Positions 1-6,386 of a stretch of DNA of 6,499 nucleotides are shown here, piece by piece. How positions within the stretch are numbered: position 1 is the stretch's first letter; every line of letters starts with the position of its first letter. The notes under the pieces are model-generated. The model ran no database searches. It was not told the origin of the DNA and saw nothing but the letters and a program-made list of their open reading frames with translations. This DNA is from CAIXSC01 sp040381235. Its GTDB lineage: Bacteria > Planctomycetota > Planctomycetia > Pirellulales > Pirellulaceae. Both the position numbers and the translations under genes were made by a program. The stretch lies in assembly GCA_040381235.1 (NCBI GenBank), contig JBEIHS010000426.1:1-6499 (forward strand), in the 5' to 3' direction.

Positions 1-505
1 CCCCGCCAGCGCCAGCAGCTCCCACCGTTTTGGGATGTTCTTGCTCCCGCCTCTTTATCGTGTGCTTCCAGCTCCCGCCCGTCATCGCACGCTCGTTCGA
101 TCCCGCGTTGCGCGGGCCCCGGGAGCCGGAGGCTCCCGCCACGCCAGAGCCAGCAGCTCGCACCGTGACGGGAGCTTCTAGCTCCCGCCACCGTAACGGG
201 AGCTTCCAGCTCCCGCCCGTCATCGCACGCGAGTTCGTCTCCGCGATGCGCGGGCCCCGGGAGCCGGAGGCTCCCGCCACGCCAGAGCCAGCGGCTCCCG
301 CCGTAACGGGAGCTTCCAGCTCCCGCCCGTCATCGCACGCGAGCCCGTCTCCGCGATGCGCAGCCCCGGGAGCCGGAGGCTCCCGCCACGCCAGAGCCAG
401 CAGCTCCCGCCGTAACGGGAGCTTCCAGCTCCCGCCCGTCATCGCACGCGAGTCCGTCTCCGCGATGCGCGGGCCCCGGGAGCCGGAGGCTCCCGCCACG
501 CCAGA
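1..505. repeat. Tandem array of a ~110-bp hairpin-bearing intergenic repeat
   Basis: Copies begin at the motif CTTCCAGCTCCCGCCCGTC at 65, 203, 313 and 422, giving steps of 138, 110 and 109 bp. The first step is 28 bp longer because the small hairpin segment is duplicated at about 169-202. The 109 step comes from one base lost near 361-363. Bases 5-51 are a degenerate copy of the unit's 3' part (the GCCAGAGCCAGCAGCTCCC segment), so the array probably continues left of the window. The last copy breaks off at CGCCAG around 505. Each full unit has two strong hairpins: GGGAGCT-TCC-AGCTCCC at 170-186 (loop TCT), 198-214, 308-324 and 417-433, and GGGAGCC-GGA-GGCTCCC at 121-137, 259-275, 368-384 and 478-494. 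A weaker imperfect one, CATCGC...GCGATG, spans about 221-248 in the second copy. Step lengths are not multiples of three and the reading frame drifts between copies, so it is not protein-coding. It resembles REP/BIME-type intergenic repeats in design; that comparison is inference. Confidence 0.9.
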
Positions 506-510
506 TGAGC

Positions 511-533
511 GCGACGGAATGGAAGTCCGTCGT
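511..533 (-). terminator. Possible terminator hairpin after the SNF2 gene
   Basis: CGACGGA at 512-518 pairs perfectly with TCCGTCG at 526-532 around a 7-base loop, with a possible G-U pair added at 511/533. It begins about 28 bases past the SNF2 stop codon in the direction of transcription. No T-run follows on the minus strand, so it is not a classical intrinsic terminator; it could protect the 3' end or be Rho-assisted. The repeat-array hairpin at 477-495 lies just beyond and could add to the effect. Confidence 0.4.
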
Positions 534-560
534 GCCAGATATCTGAGGCTCGACGAATCG

Positions 561-3500
561 CTAGCTCAACAACTGCTCCAGGTCCTCGGCCGTGAGGTCG
601 CGGAGGATGCTGTTGTCCTCGGTCAGGATCGCGTCGGCGATGGCCCGCTTGGCGGCCTGCATGTCCATGATCTTCTCCTCGATCGTATCGCGGCAGATCA
701 ACCGGTAGGCGAATACGTTCCGCGTCTGGCCGATCCGGTAGGCGCGATCAACCGCCTGCGCTTCGACCGCCGGATTCCACCATGGGTCGAGGATGAACAC
801 GTAGTCGGCGGCCGTGAGATTCAAGCCCTGGCCGCCCGCTTTCAGGCTGATCAAGAACAGCGGCAGGTCGGGATCTTTCTGGAAGCGTTCGACCCGCGCC
901 TGCCGATCGACCGTCTGGCCGTCGAGATACTCGTACGGAATCTCCGCGCTGTCCAAGCGTTCGCGGACCAGGGCCAGCAGCGAAGTGAATTGGGAAAAGA
1001 CCAGCGCCTTGTGGTTTTCGGAAATGATATCCGCCAGCTTGTCCATCAGCACTTCGAGCTTGGCGCTTTCCGTTTCGGCATATCTCTTGTCGATCAGCGC
1101 CGGATGGCAGGCCGCTTGCCGGAGACGCAAGAGCGCCTCGAGCACATGGATCTTCGCCTTCGCCATCCCCCGCTTTTGCACCGTCTGCAACAACGACGAT
1201 CGATAATGGTTCTTCAGCTCGTTGTATAACCGCCGTTGATCGCCATCCATCTCGCAGTACAAAGTGTGCTCGATGCGGTCCGGCAACTCGGTTAACACTT
1301 GCGACTTCGTCCGCCGCAGGATGAACGGCCGCAACGCTTGTGCCAGCGTGGAACGCACCGTCGAGCTGGACCGGCCAGTCGCCGCCCCGCGCGCTGCGCC
1401 AGTCGTCATGCCAGTCGTCATGCCAGTCGTCATGCCATCGGCCGCCCCTGGGGCCGCGCCATTTCCCGGTCCCTTGGCGGATCCGTATACCTCTTTGTGC
1501 ACGACGACGCCTTCCAGCACGTCCGCCGGCGGTTCCACGTCCGCGGTTTTCGCCGAGCGGGCCAGCCGCTGGAACGCGGACGACATGCCGAGCATGCCCG
1601 GGTTGATGAATTCGAACAGCGACCACAATTCGCCGAGGTGGTTTTCGATCGGCGTGCCGGTCATTGCCAGCCGGTGGCGGGCGCGGATCAGCCGGCAACT
1701 TTTCGCCGATTGCGAACTGGAATTCTTAATCGCCTGGGCCTCGTCGAGGATGGCGTAGTCGAACTGGATTTCTTTCAGCATCGGCACGTCGCGGCGGAGC
1801 GTTCCGTAGGTGGTCAAAATCAAGTCGTACTCTTTGAGATGCTCGCGGGCGAAGGCGCGTTCGTTGCCGGTGAAACGCAGGACGCGCATGTTTGGCGCGA
1901 AACGTTTGGCTTCCTCCGCCCAATTGAACACCAGGCTTTTCGGCGCGACGACCAGCGACGGCAAGCGGTCGTCGGGCGTGGCGGCCATCGCTTGGCGGCG
2001 GGACTCGAGCAGCGCGAGGACCTGCACGGTCTTTCCCAAACCCATGTCGTCGGCCAAGCAGCCGCCCAGATTGAGGTCCCGCAAGCCGTGCATCCAGCCG
2101 AGCCCCGCTTCCTGATAGGGGCGCAAGCTGCCGTTGAAGCCGGCCGGAGCCGCCTTCGGCTCGAACCCGCGGAAGGAACGCAGGTTTTCCCGCCACTGCG
2201 CGAACCGCTCGTCGATGCCCACGTGCTCGGCGTCGGCCGATTCAAGCAGCGAGTCGAGCAGGAGCGCCTGGGAGGGCAGGAATTTTAAACCCTCCTCGTC
2301 GCCGCGGTCGGCCAGTTCGGCGATCGGGCCGAATTTGGCCAGCCAAGCCGAAGGCAACATGCCGCTCGTGCCGTCGCCGAGCGTGACGTAGCTGTCGCCG
2401 CGGCGTATGGCCGCCAACAGATCGGGCAGCTCCACCGATTCGCCATCGAAGTCCAGTTTGCCGTGCAGTTCGAACCAATCGATCCCGGACTGGACACTCA
2501 ACGTGGTCCCGGTCGCCTTGCGAACGAGTTGCCCGTTGGCGATCACCTGCCAGCCCAGTTGCAACGCGGCGGCCGTCAGCCGCTCGAGCGAGCGGGTGTC
2601 GGACTGATAACTCCATGACTCGTACTGGTCCGCCCGGACACTGTCCCGAAAACCGGGCTCCGACGCCAACAGCCCCGCGCATCGCTCTTCAGCGAGCATG
2701 TTGCGTCGAAGCACTTTGCGTTGGTCGGGCAAGGCCATCATCGGGCGGCCCCGGCCCGGCGGAAACAGATTGTCGCCGTAGCGGCACATGAGCATGATTT
2801 CGAGGATTCCCTTGCGGGTCCGCATACTGCTCGGCTTGATGGTCACTTGGTAGACGGGCGACAACTCTTCCTGTGTCCACTGCAGTTCGGGCGGCAATTG
2901 CCGAGCCACTTCGGGATACCGCAAGCACTCGACCATGAACTGCGCGCCTTCGCTGAACGGCACGCGAATCGGTTCGAAGCCGATCGCATGGCATAGCTCG
3001 TAGGACTGATCGTTGGCGATCGAGATGATCCGGTCGCCATGGACCGCCAAAGCGTTGTCGCTGATGACCACCGCGTGTTGGGCGGCGAAATGCAATTCGC
3101 CGCGGCGGGCCTCCGACCGCATATCCCAGCACTGTCCGCTGTTGTCGGCCTTGATGCGGAGCGACAGGTGGTACGGCTCGTCCGCGTCCCATGTCAGCGG
3201 CCGGGCCGTGGCGAACAACTCGGGACGGCGGACCGAAAGCAGCGACAACAGCCGGCCCGTGGCACACAGTTTCGGCAGCAAGACGGTCGCCAGCAAACCG
3301 GGCAACGACGCGCCGCTCCGCCGCGATGTCACGCGCCTCGTCGGTAGAAAGTCGGAATCCCAGATCGGGTCGGCGGTCGGCGCGTCGGTTCCCAACAACA
3401 TCGGCAGCAATTCTTTATCCGCCGGATCATCCCAGAGATCCAGCGAGCCCCGTTCCAGCGATAGGGGCTGGAACGGTCCCCAGTTGGCGTTCGGCGCTGA

Positions 3501-4520
3501 ACGATGACGCTGATAGAAGTAAATCACCGGCTGCGACTGCGTATTCGACTCGGTCAGGTCCAGCAGATAAAACAGCCGCAACAACTCGTTCCGTGGATCC
3601 GGCGGCCGTCGCGCCGGCTCTTGCGTGGCCCGAGTCAACAAGTGGCGTTCGAGTCGATCGAAACGCGAACGCCACGCATTGGCCGGCGGCACGAACCAAC
3701 CGGCGTTGGGCGCGTTATTGAAGGTCGTGTGGATTAAAGTTTGCAGCCGGGCGAAGGTCTCGGGTGTCATCCCGCTAGGCAATAGCGGATCCGCGATGGT
3801 GGGGTCCGCCATATTTTTGGTTGGAACCTCGCCGATTACGGGACGCGTCGGCGCCATCGACTGCGGCTTCACCGGCTGCGGCTTCACCGGCTGCGGCTTC
3901 AACGGCTGCGGCTTCACCGGCTGTGACGCCACCGGCTGCGACGCCACCGGCTGCGGTGGCGCCGAGGGGCGCGGCGGGCCGGCGGGGCGCGGCGGGCCGG
4001 CAGGCGTCGGCGATGGGGAAGGCGGTCGTCCGGCTGGGGTTCCTCCCGAAGCCTGTCTCGTCGGCTGAGATGACTCCAGCGGGCGACTGCCTTTGGGAGC
4101 CGCAGGCGTTTCAACTCGGCCCGCCAGGGACTTGGCTGCCGTCGGCGGTTTCGCAGCCGCCGTCGGTTTGCCCGGCTGAACGGGCGGCGCCGGCGGCGCA
4201 ACAAAGGTTAACACCACGTTGCCGCGACTGGGCATCGTGCGAATCGCCTTCTGCCGGTCCAGTTCCAGAAATGCGGCCCACAAGTGTTCGCAATATTTTT
4301 CAGCGGTGGCGGGACTGCAACTGCAGCTCACCTCAAGATGGGTGTCGGCAGTGTTCCATTCAATCCGCACCGCATGGTGGTTTCCCGCCGACTGGACCTG
4401 CAATTTGGCTTCGTCGCGTTGACGATCCGTGATCGCCACGTCGCGTTGGTCGTACAACTGACGTCCACGCAGCTTGGCAGGCACGGAGAACATAGCCCCG
4501 CAACGTTGGCACAGCGACAT
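561..4520 (-). CDS. SWIM zinc-finger SNF2-family DNA-dependent ATPase/helicase
   Basis: A 1319-residue cytoplasmic SNF2-type motor, expected to use ATP to translocate on double-stranded DNA and remodel or displace bound protein. Residues 66-79 form a SWIM zinc finger, CxCx8CxH (C66, C68, C77, H79), usually a DNA- or protein-binding module; a separate CxxC lies at C4/C7. Residues about 108-240 are a Pro/Ala/Ser-rich linker. Residues about 250-790 are a middle region I cannot name. The motor starts with LRPYQEAGLGWM (799-810). Motif I is DDMGLGKT (824-831), motif II DEAQ (926-929) and motif III LAMTGTPIEN (951-960). The second lobe has PFILRRTK (1064-1071), KALVFSQFTS (1171-1180), SLKAGGQGLNLTAAD (1225-1239) and VDRAYRIGQT (1257-1266). 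All key residues look intact, so it should be active. A low-complexity insertion of about 65 residues (988-1053) separates the lobes. ATG at 4520 is preceded by GGAG with an 8-base gap. RapA is less likely because of the SWIM finger and long linker. The biological target is unknown. Confidence 0.95.
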   Translation of the reverse strand: MSLCQRCGAMFSVPAKLRGRQLYDQRDVAITDRQRDEAKLQVQSAGNHHAVRIEWNTADTHLEVSCSCSPATAEKYCEHLWAAFLELDRQKAIRTMPSRGNVVLTFVAPPAPPVQPGKPTAAAKPPTAAKSLAGRVETPAAPKGSRPLESSQPTRQASGGTPAGRPPSPSPTPAGPPRPAGPPRPSAPPQPVASQPVASQPVKPQPLKPQPVKPQPVKPQSMAPTRPVIGEVPTKNMADPTIADPLLPSGMTPETFARLQTLIHTTFNNAPNAGWFVPPANAWRSRFDRLERHLLTRATQEPARRPPDPRNELLRLFYLLDLTESNTQSQPVIYFYQRHRSAPNANWGPFQPLSLERGSLDLWDDPADKELLPMLLGTDAPTADPIWDSDFLPTRRVTSRRSGASLPGLLATVLLPKLCATGRLLSLLSVRRPELFATARPLTWDADEPYHLSLRIKADNSGQCWDMRSEARRGELHFAAQHAVVISDNALAVHGDRIISIANDQSYELCHAIGFEPIRVPFSEGAQFMVECLRYPEVARQLPPELQWTQEELSPVYQVTIKPSSMRTRKGILEIMLMCRYGDNLFPPGRGRPMMALPDQRKVLRRNMLAEERCAGLLASEPGFRDSVRADQYESWSYQSDTRSLERLTAAALQLGWQVIANGQLVRKATGTTLSVQSGIDWFELHGKLDFDGESVELPDLLAAIRRGDSYVTLGDGTSGMLPSAWLAKFGPIAELADRGDEEGLKFLPSQALLLDSLLESADAEHVGIDERFAQWRENLRSFRGFEPKAAPAGFNGSLRPYQEAGLGWMHGLRDLNLGGCLADDMGLGKTVQVLALLESRRQAMAATPDDRLPSLVVAPKSLVFNWAEEAKRFAPNMRVLRFTGNERAFAREHLKEYDLILTTYGTLRRDVPMLKEIQFDYAILDEAQAIKNSSSQSAKSCRLIRARHRLAMTGTPIENHLGELWSLFEFINPGMLGMSSAFQRLARSAKTADVEPPADVLEGVVVHKEVYGSAKGPGNGAAPGAADGMTTGMTTGMTTGAARGAATGRSSSTVRSTLAQALRPFILRRTKSQVLTELPDRIEHTLYCEMDGDQRRLYNELKNHYRSSLLQTVQKRGMAKAKIHVLEALLRLRQAACHPALIDKRYAETESAKLEVLMDKLADIISENHKALVFSQFTSLLALVRERLDSAEIPYEYLDGQTVDRQARVERFQKDPDLPLFLISLKAGGQGLNLTAADYVFILDPWWNPAVEAQAVDRAYRIGQTRNVFAYRLICRDTIEEKIMDMQAAKRAIADAILTEDNSILRDLTAEDLEQLLS
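1362..1559 (-). other. Low-complexity insertion between the two SNF2 motor lobes
   Basis: Encodes residues about 988-1053 of the SNF2 protein, between the end of lobe 1 and the start of PFILRRTK. Bacterial SNF2 motors usually cross this interval with a short segment. Here it is extended by Gly/Ala/Thr-rich sequence including GMTTGMTTGMTTG. It is in frame with no stop, and both flanking lobes look normal, so it is probably a tolerated flexible surface loop. The exact borders are approximate because the neighbouring residues (about 980-1000) are themselves divergent. Confidence 0.7.
1399..1434. repeat. Three perfect 12-bp tandem repeats inside the SNF2 gene
   Basis: The plus-strand unit CCAGTCGTCATG occurs three times without a mismatch (1399-1410, 1411-1422, 1423-1434). 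Read on the minus strand it gives the in-frame peptide repeat GMTT. The 12-bp length keeps the frame, so copy number could change by slippage without breaking the protein. Perfect identity suggests recent expansion. Confidence 0.95.
3861..3950. repeat. Six 15-bp minisatellite units coding for PVKPQ/PVASQ
   Basis: Six head-to-tail 15-bp units based on CTGCGGCTTCACCGG (plus strand) start at 3861, 3876, 3891, 3906, 3921 and 3936. The third has one change (C to A, giving PLKPQ). The last two share the variant GACGCC in place of GGCTTC and encode PVASQ. They cover residues 191-220 of the SNF2 protein, in the linker between the SWIM finger and the middle region. Units are in frame, so length variation would only lengthen or shorten the linker. 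Confidence 0.95.
3966..4001. repeat. Two perfect 18-bp repeats coding for AGPPRP
   Basis: GGGGCGCGGCGGGCCGGC occurs twice back to back (3966-3983 and 3984-4001). On the minus strand it encodes AGPPRP twice (residues 174-185). It sits just upstream, in protein terms, of the PVKPQ repeats, so the same linker has grown by at least two independent duplication events. Confidence 0.9.
4284..4325 (-). other. SWIM zinc-finger motif of the SNF2 protein
   Basis: Encodes residues 66-79, with zinc ligands C66, C68, C77 and H79 in the CxCx(n)CxH pattern, n = 8. SWIM fingers of this form are known from bacterial SNF2 ATPases, MuDR-type transposases and MEK kinase-1. The surrounding residues (RIEW, LEVSCSC, CEHLWAAFLELD) fit the usual strand-finger-helix layout. 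The finger is probably a targeting module for DNA or a protein partner. Confidence 0.85.
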
Positions 4521-4528
4521 ATCCGTAG

Positions 4529-4532
4529 CTCC
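4529..4532 (-). promoter_or_regulatory. Ribosome binding site of the SNF2 gene
   Basis: GGAG on the minus strand lies 8 bases before the ATG ending at 4520. It supports this start, which also leaves the CxxC pair at residues 4 and 7 inside the protein. Confidence 0.65.
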
Positions 4533-4554
4533 GCGATTGCCGACCCGTGCCTCA

Positions 4555-4616
4555 CGCGATCGACATCCTCTGCTAGAAAACCAACCGACAAGCTACGTAA
4601 TTTAACGTCGATCGCG
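4555..4616. promoter_or_regulatory. Candidate paired operator: 10-bp inverted repeat
   Basis: CGCGATCGAC at 4555-4564 is repeated as its exact reverse complement GTCGATCGCG at 4607-4616. Arm centres are 52 bp apart, close to five helical turns, and the AT-rich stretch lies between them. Each arm contains the palindrome CGATCG. This geometry would suit a regulator binding two sites on the same DNA face across a shared divergent promoter. The CGATCG core is also common in the coding DNA here, so chance is possible. Confidence 0.35.
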
Positions 4617-4681
4617 GGACCTAGGGAGTAGCATGCAAAGGCGTTCGGAACGACGCTATATTGCTCGGCGACACACAGCCC

Positions 4682-4688
4682 AAGGAGG
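4682..4688 (+). promoter_or_regulatory. Shine-Dalgarno that fixes the lipoprotein start
   Basis: AAGGAGG is a near-perfect anti-16S match ending 5 bases before the ATG at 4694. The reading frame is open from a TTG at 4661, but that codon has no such site ahead of it, and starting there would put the Shine-Dalgarno inside the gene. The ATG is therefore preferred. Confidence 0.85.
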
Positions 4689-4693
4689 ACGGG

Positions 4694-6358
4694 ATGCGGC
4701 CCCATATCGAGAAGCCTGCCTACTGTTTCACGACCGTGGCGCGAATCGTCGCGGCCCTGATGCTGGTCCACGCCGCCGTCCTGTTTGCCATCCTGGCCGG
4801 CTGCGGTGGGCCGGCGCAACCCGGAGCGACGGCTCCCGAAGCCGGGAAGCCCGAGGTTGCGGGGCCCGTCGCGTCTCCCGCAGTGGCTCCGGGGACCGCC
4901 GAGTCACCCAAAGGCGGCGAAAGCGTCAACCGAGCGGGCTCGCCTAAGGCCAGTCCCTCCAATGAGGCGGAATCCGCCAGCGGGCCGGCCGCCGCCGCGA
5001 CGGCGACCGTGGATCCGGCTTTGGCGGCGGAAGTTGCGGCGATCCCCGATTTGCGGACGCGGAAGAAGGGGACGGATTGGCCTTGGTTCCTCGGGCCAAC
5101 CCGCGACAGCAAGTCATCCGAGACCGGGCTGATTGTTCCCTGGCCGCCATCGGGGCCGCGGATCGTCTGGACGCGGAACCTGGGCGAGGGCTATGGCATT
5201 GGGTCGGTGAGTCGCGGCCGGCTGCTGCAATTCGATCGCGAAAAAGACGAGGCGGTGCTGCTCTGTTTGAATGCCGAGACGGGCGAGGAACTGTGGCGGT
5301 TCGCTTACCCGACTGAGTACTCGGACCTGTACGGCTACAACGGCGGGCCCCGGGCGTCGCCGATCGTGGAAGGCGACCGCGTCTATATCTTCGGCGCGGA
5401 AGGCTGGCTCCATTGTTTATCGTTGGTCGACGGCACCGTGCGCTGGAAGGTCGATACTTCGCGTCGCTTCTCCGTGGTCCAGAATTTCTTCGGTGTCGGG
5501 AGCACGCCGGTGATCGAAGGCGAGCTGCTGCTGGTGATGATTGGCGGCAGCCCGCCCGCCGACCAGGAGATTCCGCCAGGGCAACTGGATCGCGTCAGCG
5601 GCGCCGGCTCGGGCATTGTCGCGTTGGACAAACGCACGGGCGAGGTGCGTTACCAGATCACCGACGAGCTGGCGAGCTACGCGTCGCTGCAACTGGCGAC
5701 CATCGGCGGTCGACGTTGGGCGTTCGCCTTTTGCCGCGGCGGCTTGGTGGCGTTCGAGCCATCGACCGGAAAGATCGACTTCGAGTATCCCTGGCGGGCA
5801 CGGACCTTGGAAAGCGTCAATGCGAGCACGCCGGTGTTGGTGGGGGACGAAGTGTTCATCTCCGAAACCTATTCGATCGGCAGTTCGCTGTTGAAGGTCG
5901 CTCCGGGCCGCCACGAAGTGGTGTGGAGCGACGATCCGACGCGCCGCGACAAGTCGTTCAAAGCGCACTGGAACACGCCGATCTTCGTCGACGGCTACCT
6001 GTACGGTTGCAGCGGCCGCAATCCGCCCGACGCCGAGCTGCGATGCATCGAATGGAAGACCGGCAAAGTGAAATGGTCCGAGCCGACCCAGATCCGCAGT
6101 TCGCTCCTCTACGTCGACGGGCATTTCATCAGCATGGGCGAATTCGGCTCGCTCGAATTGATCAAGGTGAACCCGGAGAAGTACGAGCGGATTTCGGAGA
6201 TCACCTACAAGCGGCCGTCGATCGCGCCGCCACTGCCGGGCATTGAAGATAGCAACTTGCTCCGCACGCCCTGCTGGGCCGCGCCGATCCTCTCCCACGG
6301 CTTGATGTACGTCCGCGGCGAAGATCGGCTGCTGTGCTTGGAGGTGATCCCCGACTGA
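4694..6358 (+). CDS. PQQ-like beta-propeller lipoprotein
   Basis: A 554-residue exported protein. Residues 1-37 form a lipoprotein signal: a basic n-region, a hydrophobic stretch (about 18-35) and the lipobox LAGC with the lipidated Cys at 37. Residues about 40-115 are an Ala/Pro/Ser/Gly-rich tether. The folded part starts at DWPWFLGPTRD (128-138), a motif I associate with secreted planctomycete propeller proteins. PQQ-like blade motifs recur at LLCLNAETGEELWRF (189-203), LHCLSLVDGTVRWKV (239-253), IVALDKRTGEVRYQI (308-322), LVAFEPSTGKIDFEY (351-365), LLKVAPGRHEVVWSD (399-413), LRCIEWKTGKVKWSE (449-463), a weaker one at 487-501, and DRLLCLEVIP at the end, so about eight blades. The fold resembles BamB and quinoprotein dehydrogenases. 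I see no clear dehydrogenase active site and there is no cytochrome c neighbour, so a binding or scaffold role is more likely than PQQ-dependent oxidation. The name BamB would overstate it, since no assembly-machinery genes are nearby. Substrate and partners are unknown. Confidence 0.93.
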   Translation: MRPHIEKPAYCFTTVARIVAALMLVHAAVLFAILAGCGGPAQPGATAPEAGKPEVAGPVASPAVAPGTAESPKGGESVNRAGSPKASPSNEAESASGPAAAATATVDPALAAEVAAIPDLRTRKKGTDWPWFLGPTRDSKSSETGLIVPWPPSGPRIVWTRNLGEGYGIGSVSRGRLLQFDREKDEAVLLCLNAETGEELWRFAYPTEYSDLYGYNGGPRASPIVEGDRVYIFGAEGWLHCLSLVDGTVRWKVDTSRRFSVVQNFFGVGSTPVIEGELLLVMIGGSPPADQEIPPGQLDRVSGAGSGIVALDKRTGEVRYQITDELASYASLQLATIGGRRWAFAFCRGGLVAFEPSTGKIDFEYPWRARTLESVNASTPVLVGDEVFISETYSIGSSLLKVAPGRHEVVWSDDPTRRDKSFKAHWNTPIFVDGYLYGCSGRNPPDAELRCIEWKTGKVKWSEPTQIRSSLLYVDGHFISMGEFGSLELIKVNPEKYERISEITYKRPSIAPPLPGIEDSNLLRTPCWAAPILSHGLMYVRGEDRLLCLEVIPD

Positions 6359-6362
6359 CACG

Positions 6363-6386
6363 GCCGGTCTAACCGTTAGATCCGGC
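6363..6386 (+). terminator. Possible terminator hairpin after the propeller gene
   Basis: GCCGGTCTAA (6363-6372) pairs with TTAGATCCGGC (6376-6386) around a 3-base loop, leaving one bulged T at 6381. It starts 4 bases past the stop codon. No T-run follows, so it is a weak case for intrinsic termination; it may be a 3'-end stabiliser. Confidence 0.4.

Larger units (their letters stand above)
4521..4693. promoter_or_regulatory. Divergent intergenic control region
   Basis: These 173 bases separate two genes transcribed in opposite directions, so promoters for both should lie here. The AT-richest part is 4571-4606. I could not find a convincing -35/-10 pair on either strand; TATATT at 4657-4662 is a weak -10 candidate for the plus-strand gene but has no good -35. 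The clearest structure is a 10-bp inverted repeat flanking the AT-rich part (separate entry). Confidence 0.6.

Noticed and set aside
1..505. CRISPR array
   Set aside because: Whole ~110-bp units are nearly identical along their length, with no short repeats separated by unique spacers, and no cas gene is present.
30..1229. Long plus-strand open frame through the repeat array into the SNF2 gene
   Set aside because: Its first third is the hairpin array, read in shifting frames because the unit is not a multiple of three. The rest is antisense to conserved SNF2 motor sequence. The frame is open because of high GC.
1299..2288. Plus-strand open frame of 329 codons
   Set aside because: It is antisense to the conserved motor of the SNF2 gene, with Arg/His-rich composition typical of a GC-rich shadow frame.
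4633..4947. Small plus-strand frame starting with ATG at 4633
   Set aside because: It lacks a good ribosome binding site, overlaps the lipoprotein signal sequence in another frame and is Arg-rich like other shadow frames.
561..6358. Phage-defence or other multi-gene system built around the SNF2 protein
   Set aside because: SNF2 helicases occur in defence systems such as DISARM, but no methyltransferase, nuclease or other partner gene is present. The only neighbour is a divergent lipoprotein.
4694..6358. PQQ-dependent alcohol or glucose dehydrogenase
   Set aside because: Blade motifs are present, but I see no catalytic Asp/Ca-site signature or adjacent-Cys pair, and there is no cytochrome c gene nearby.
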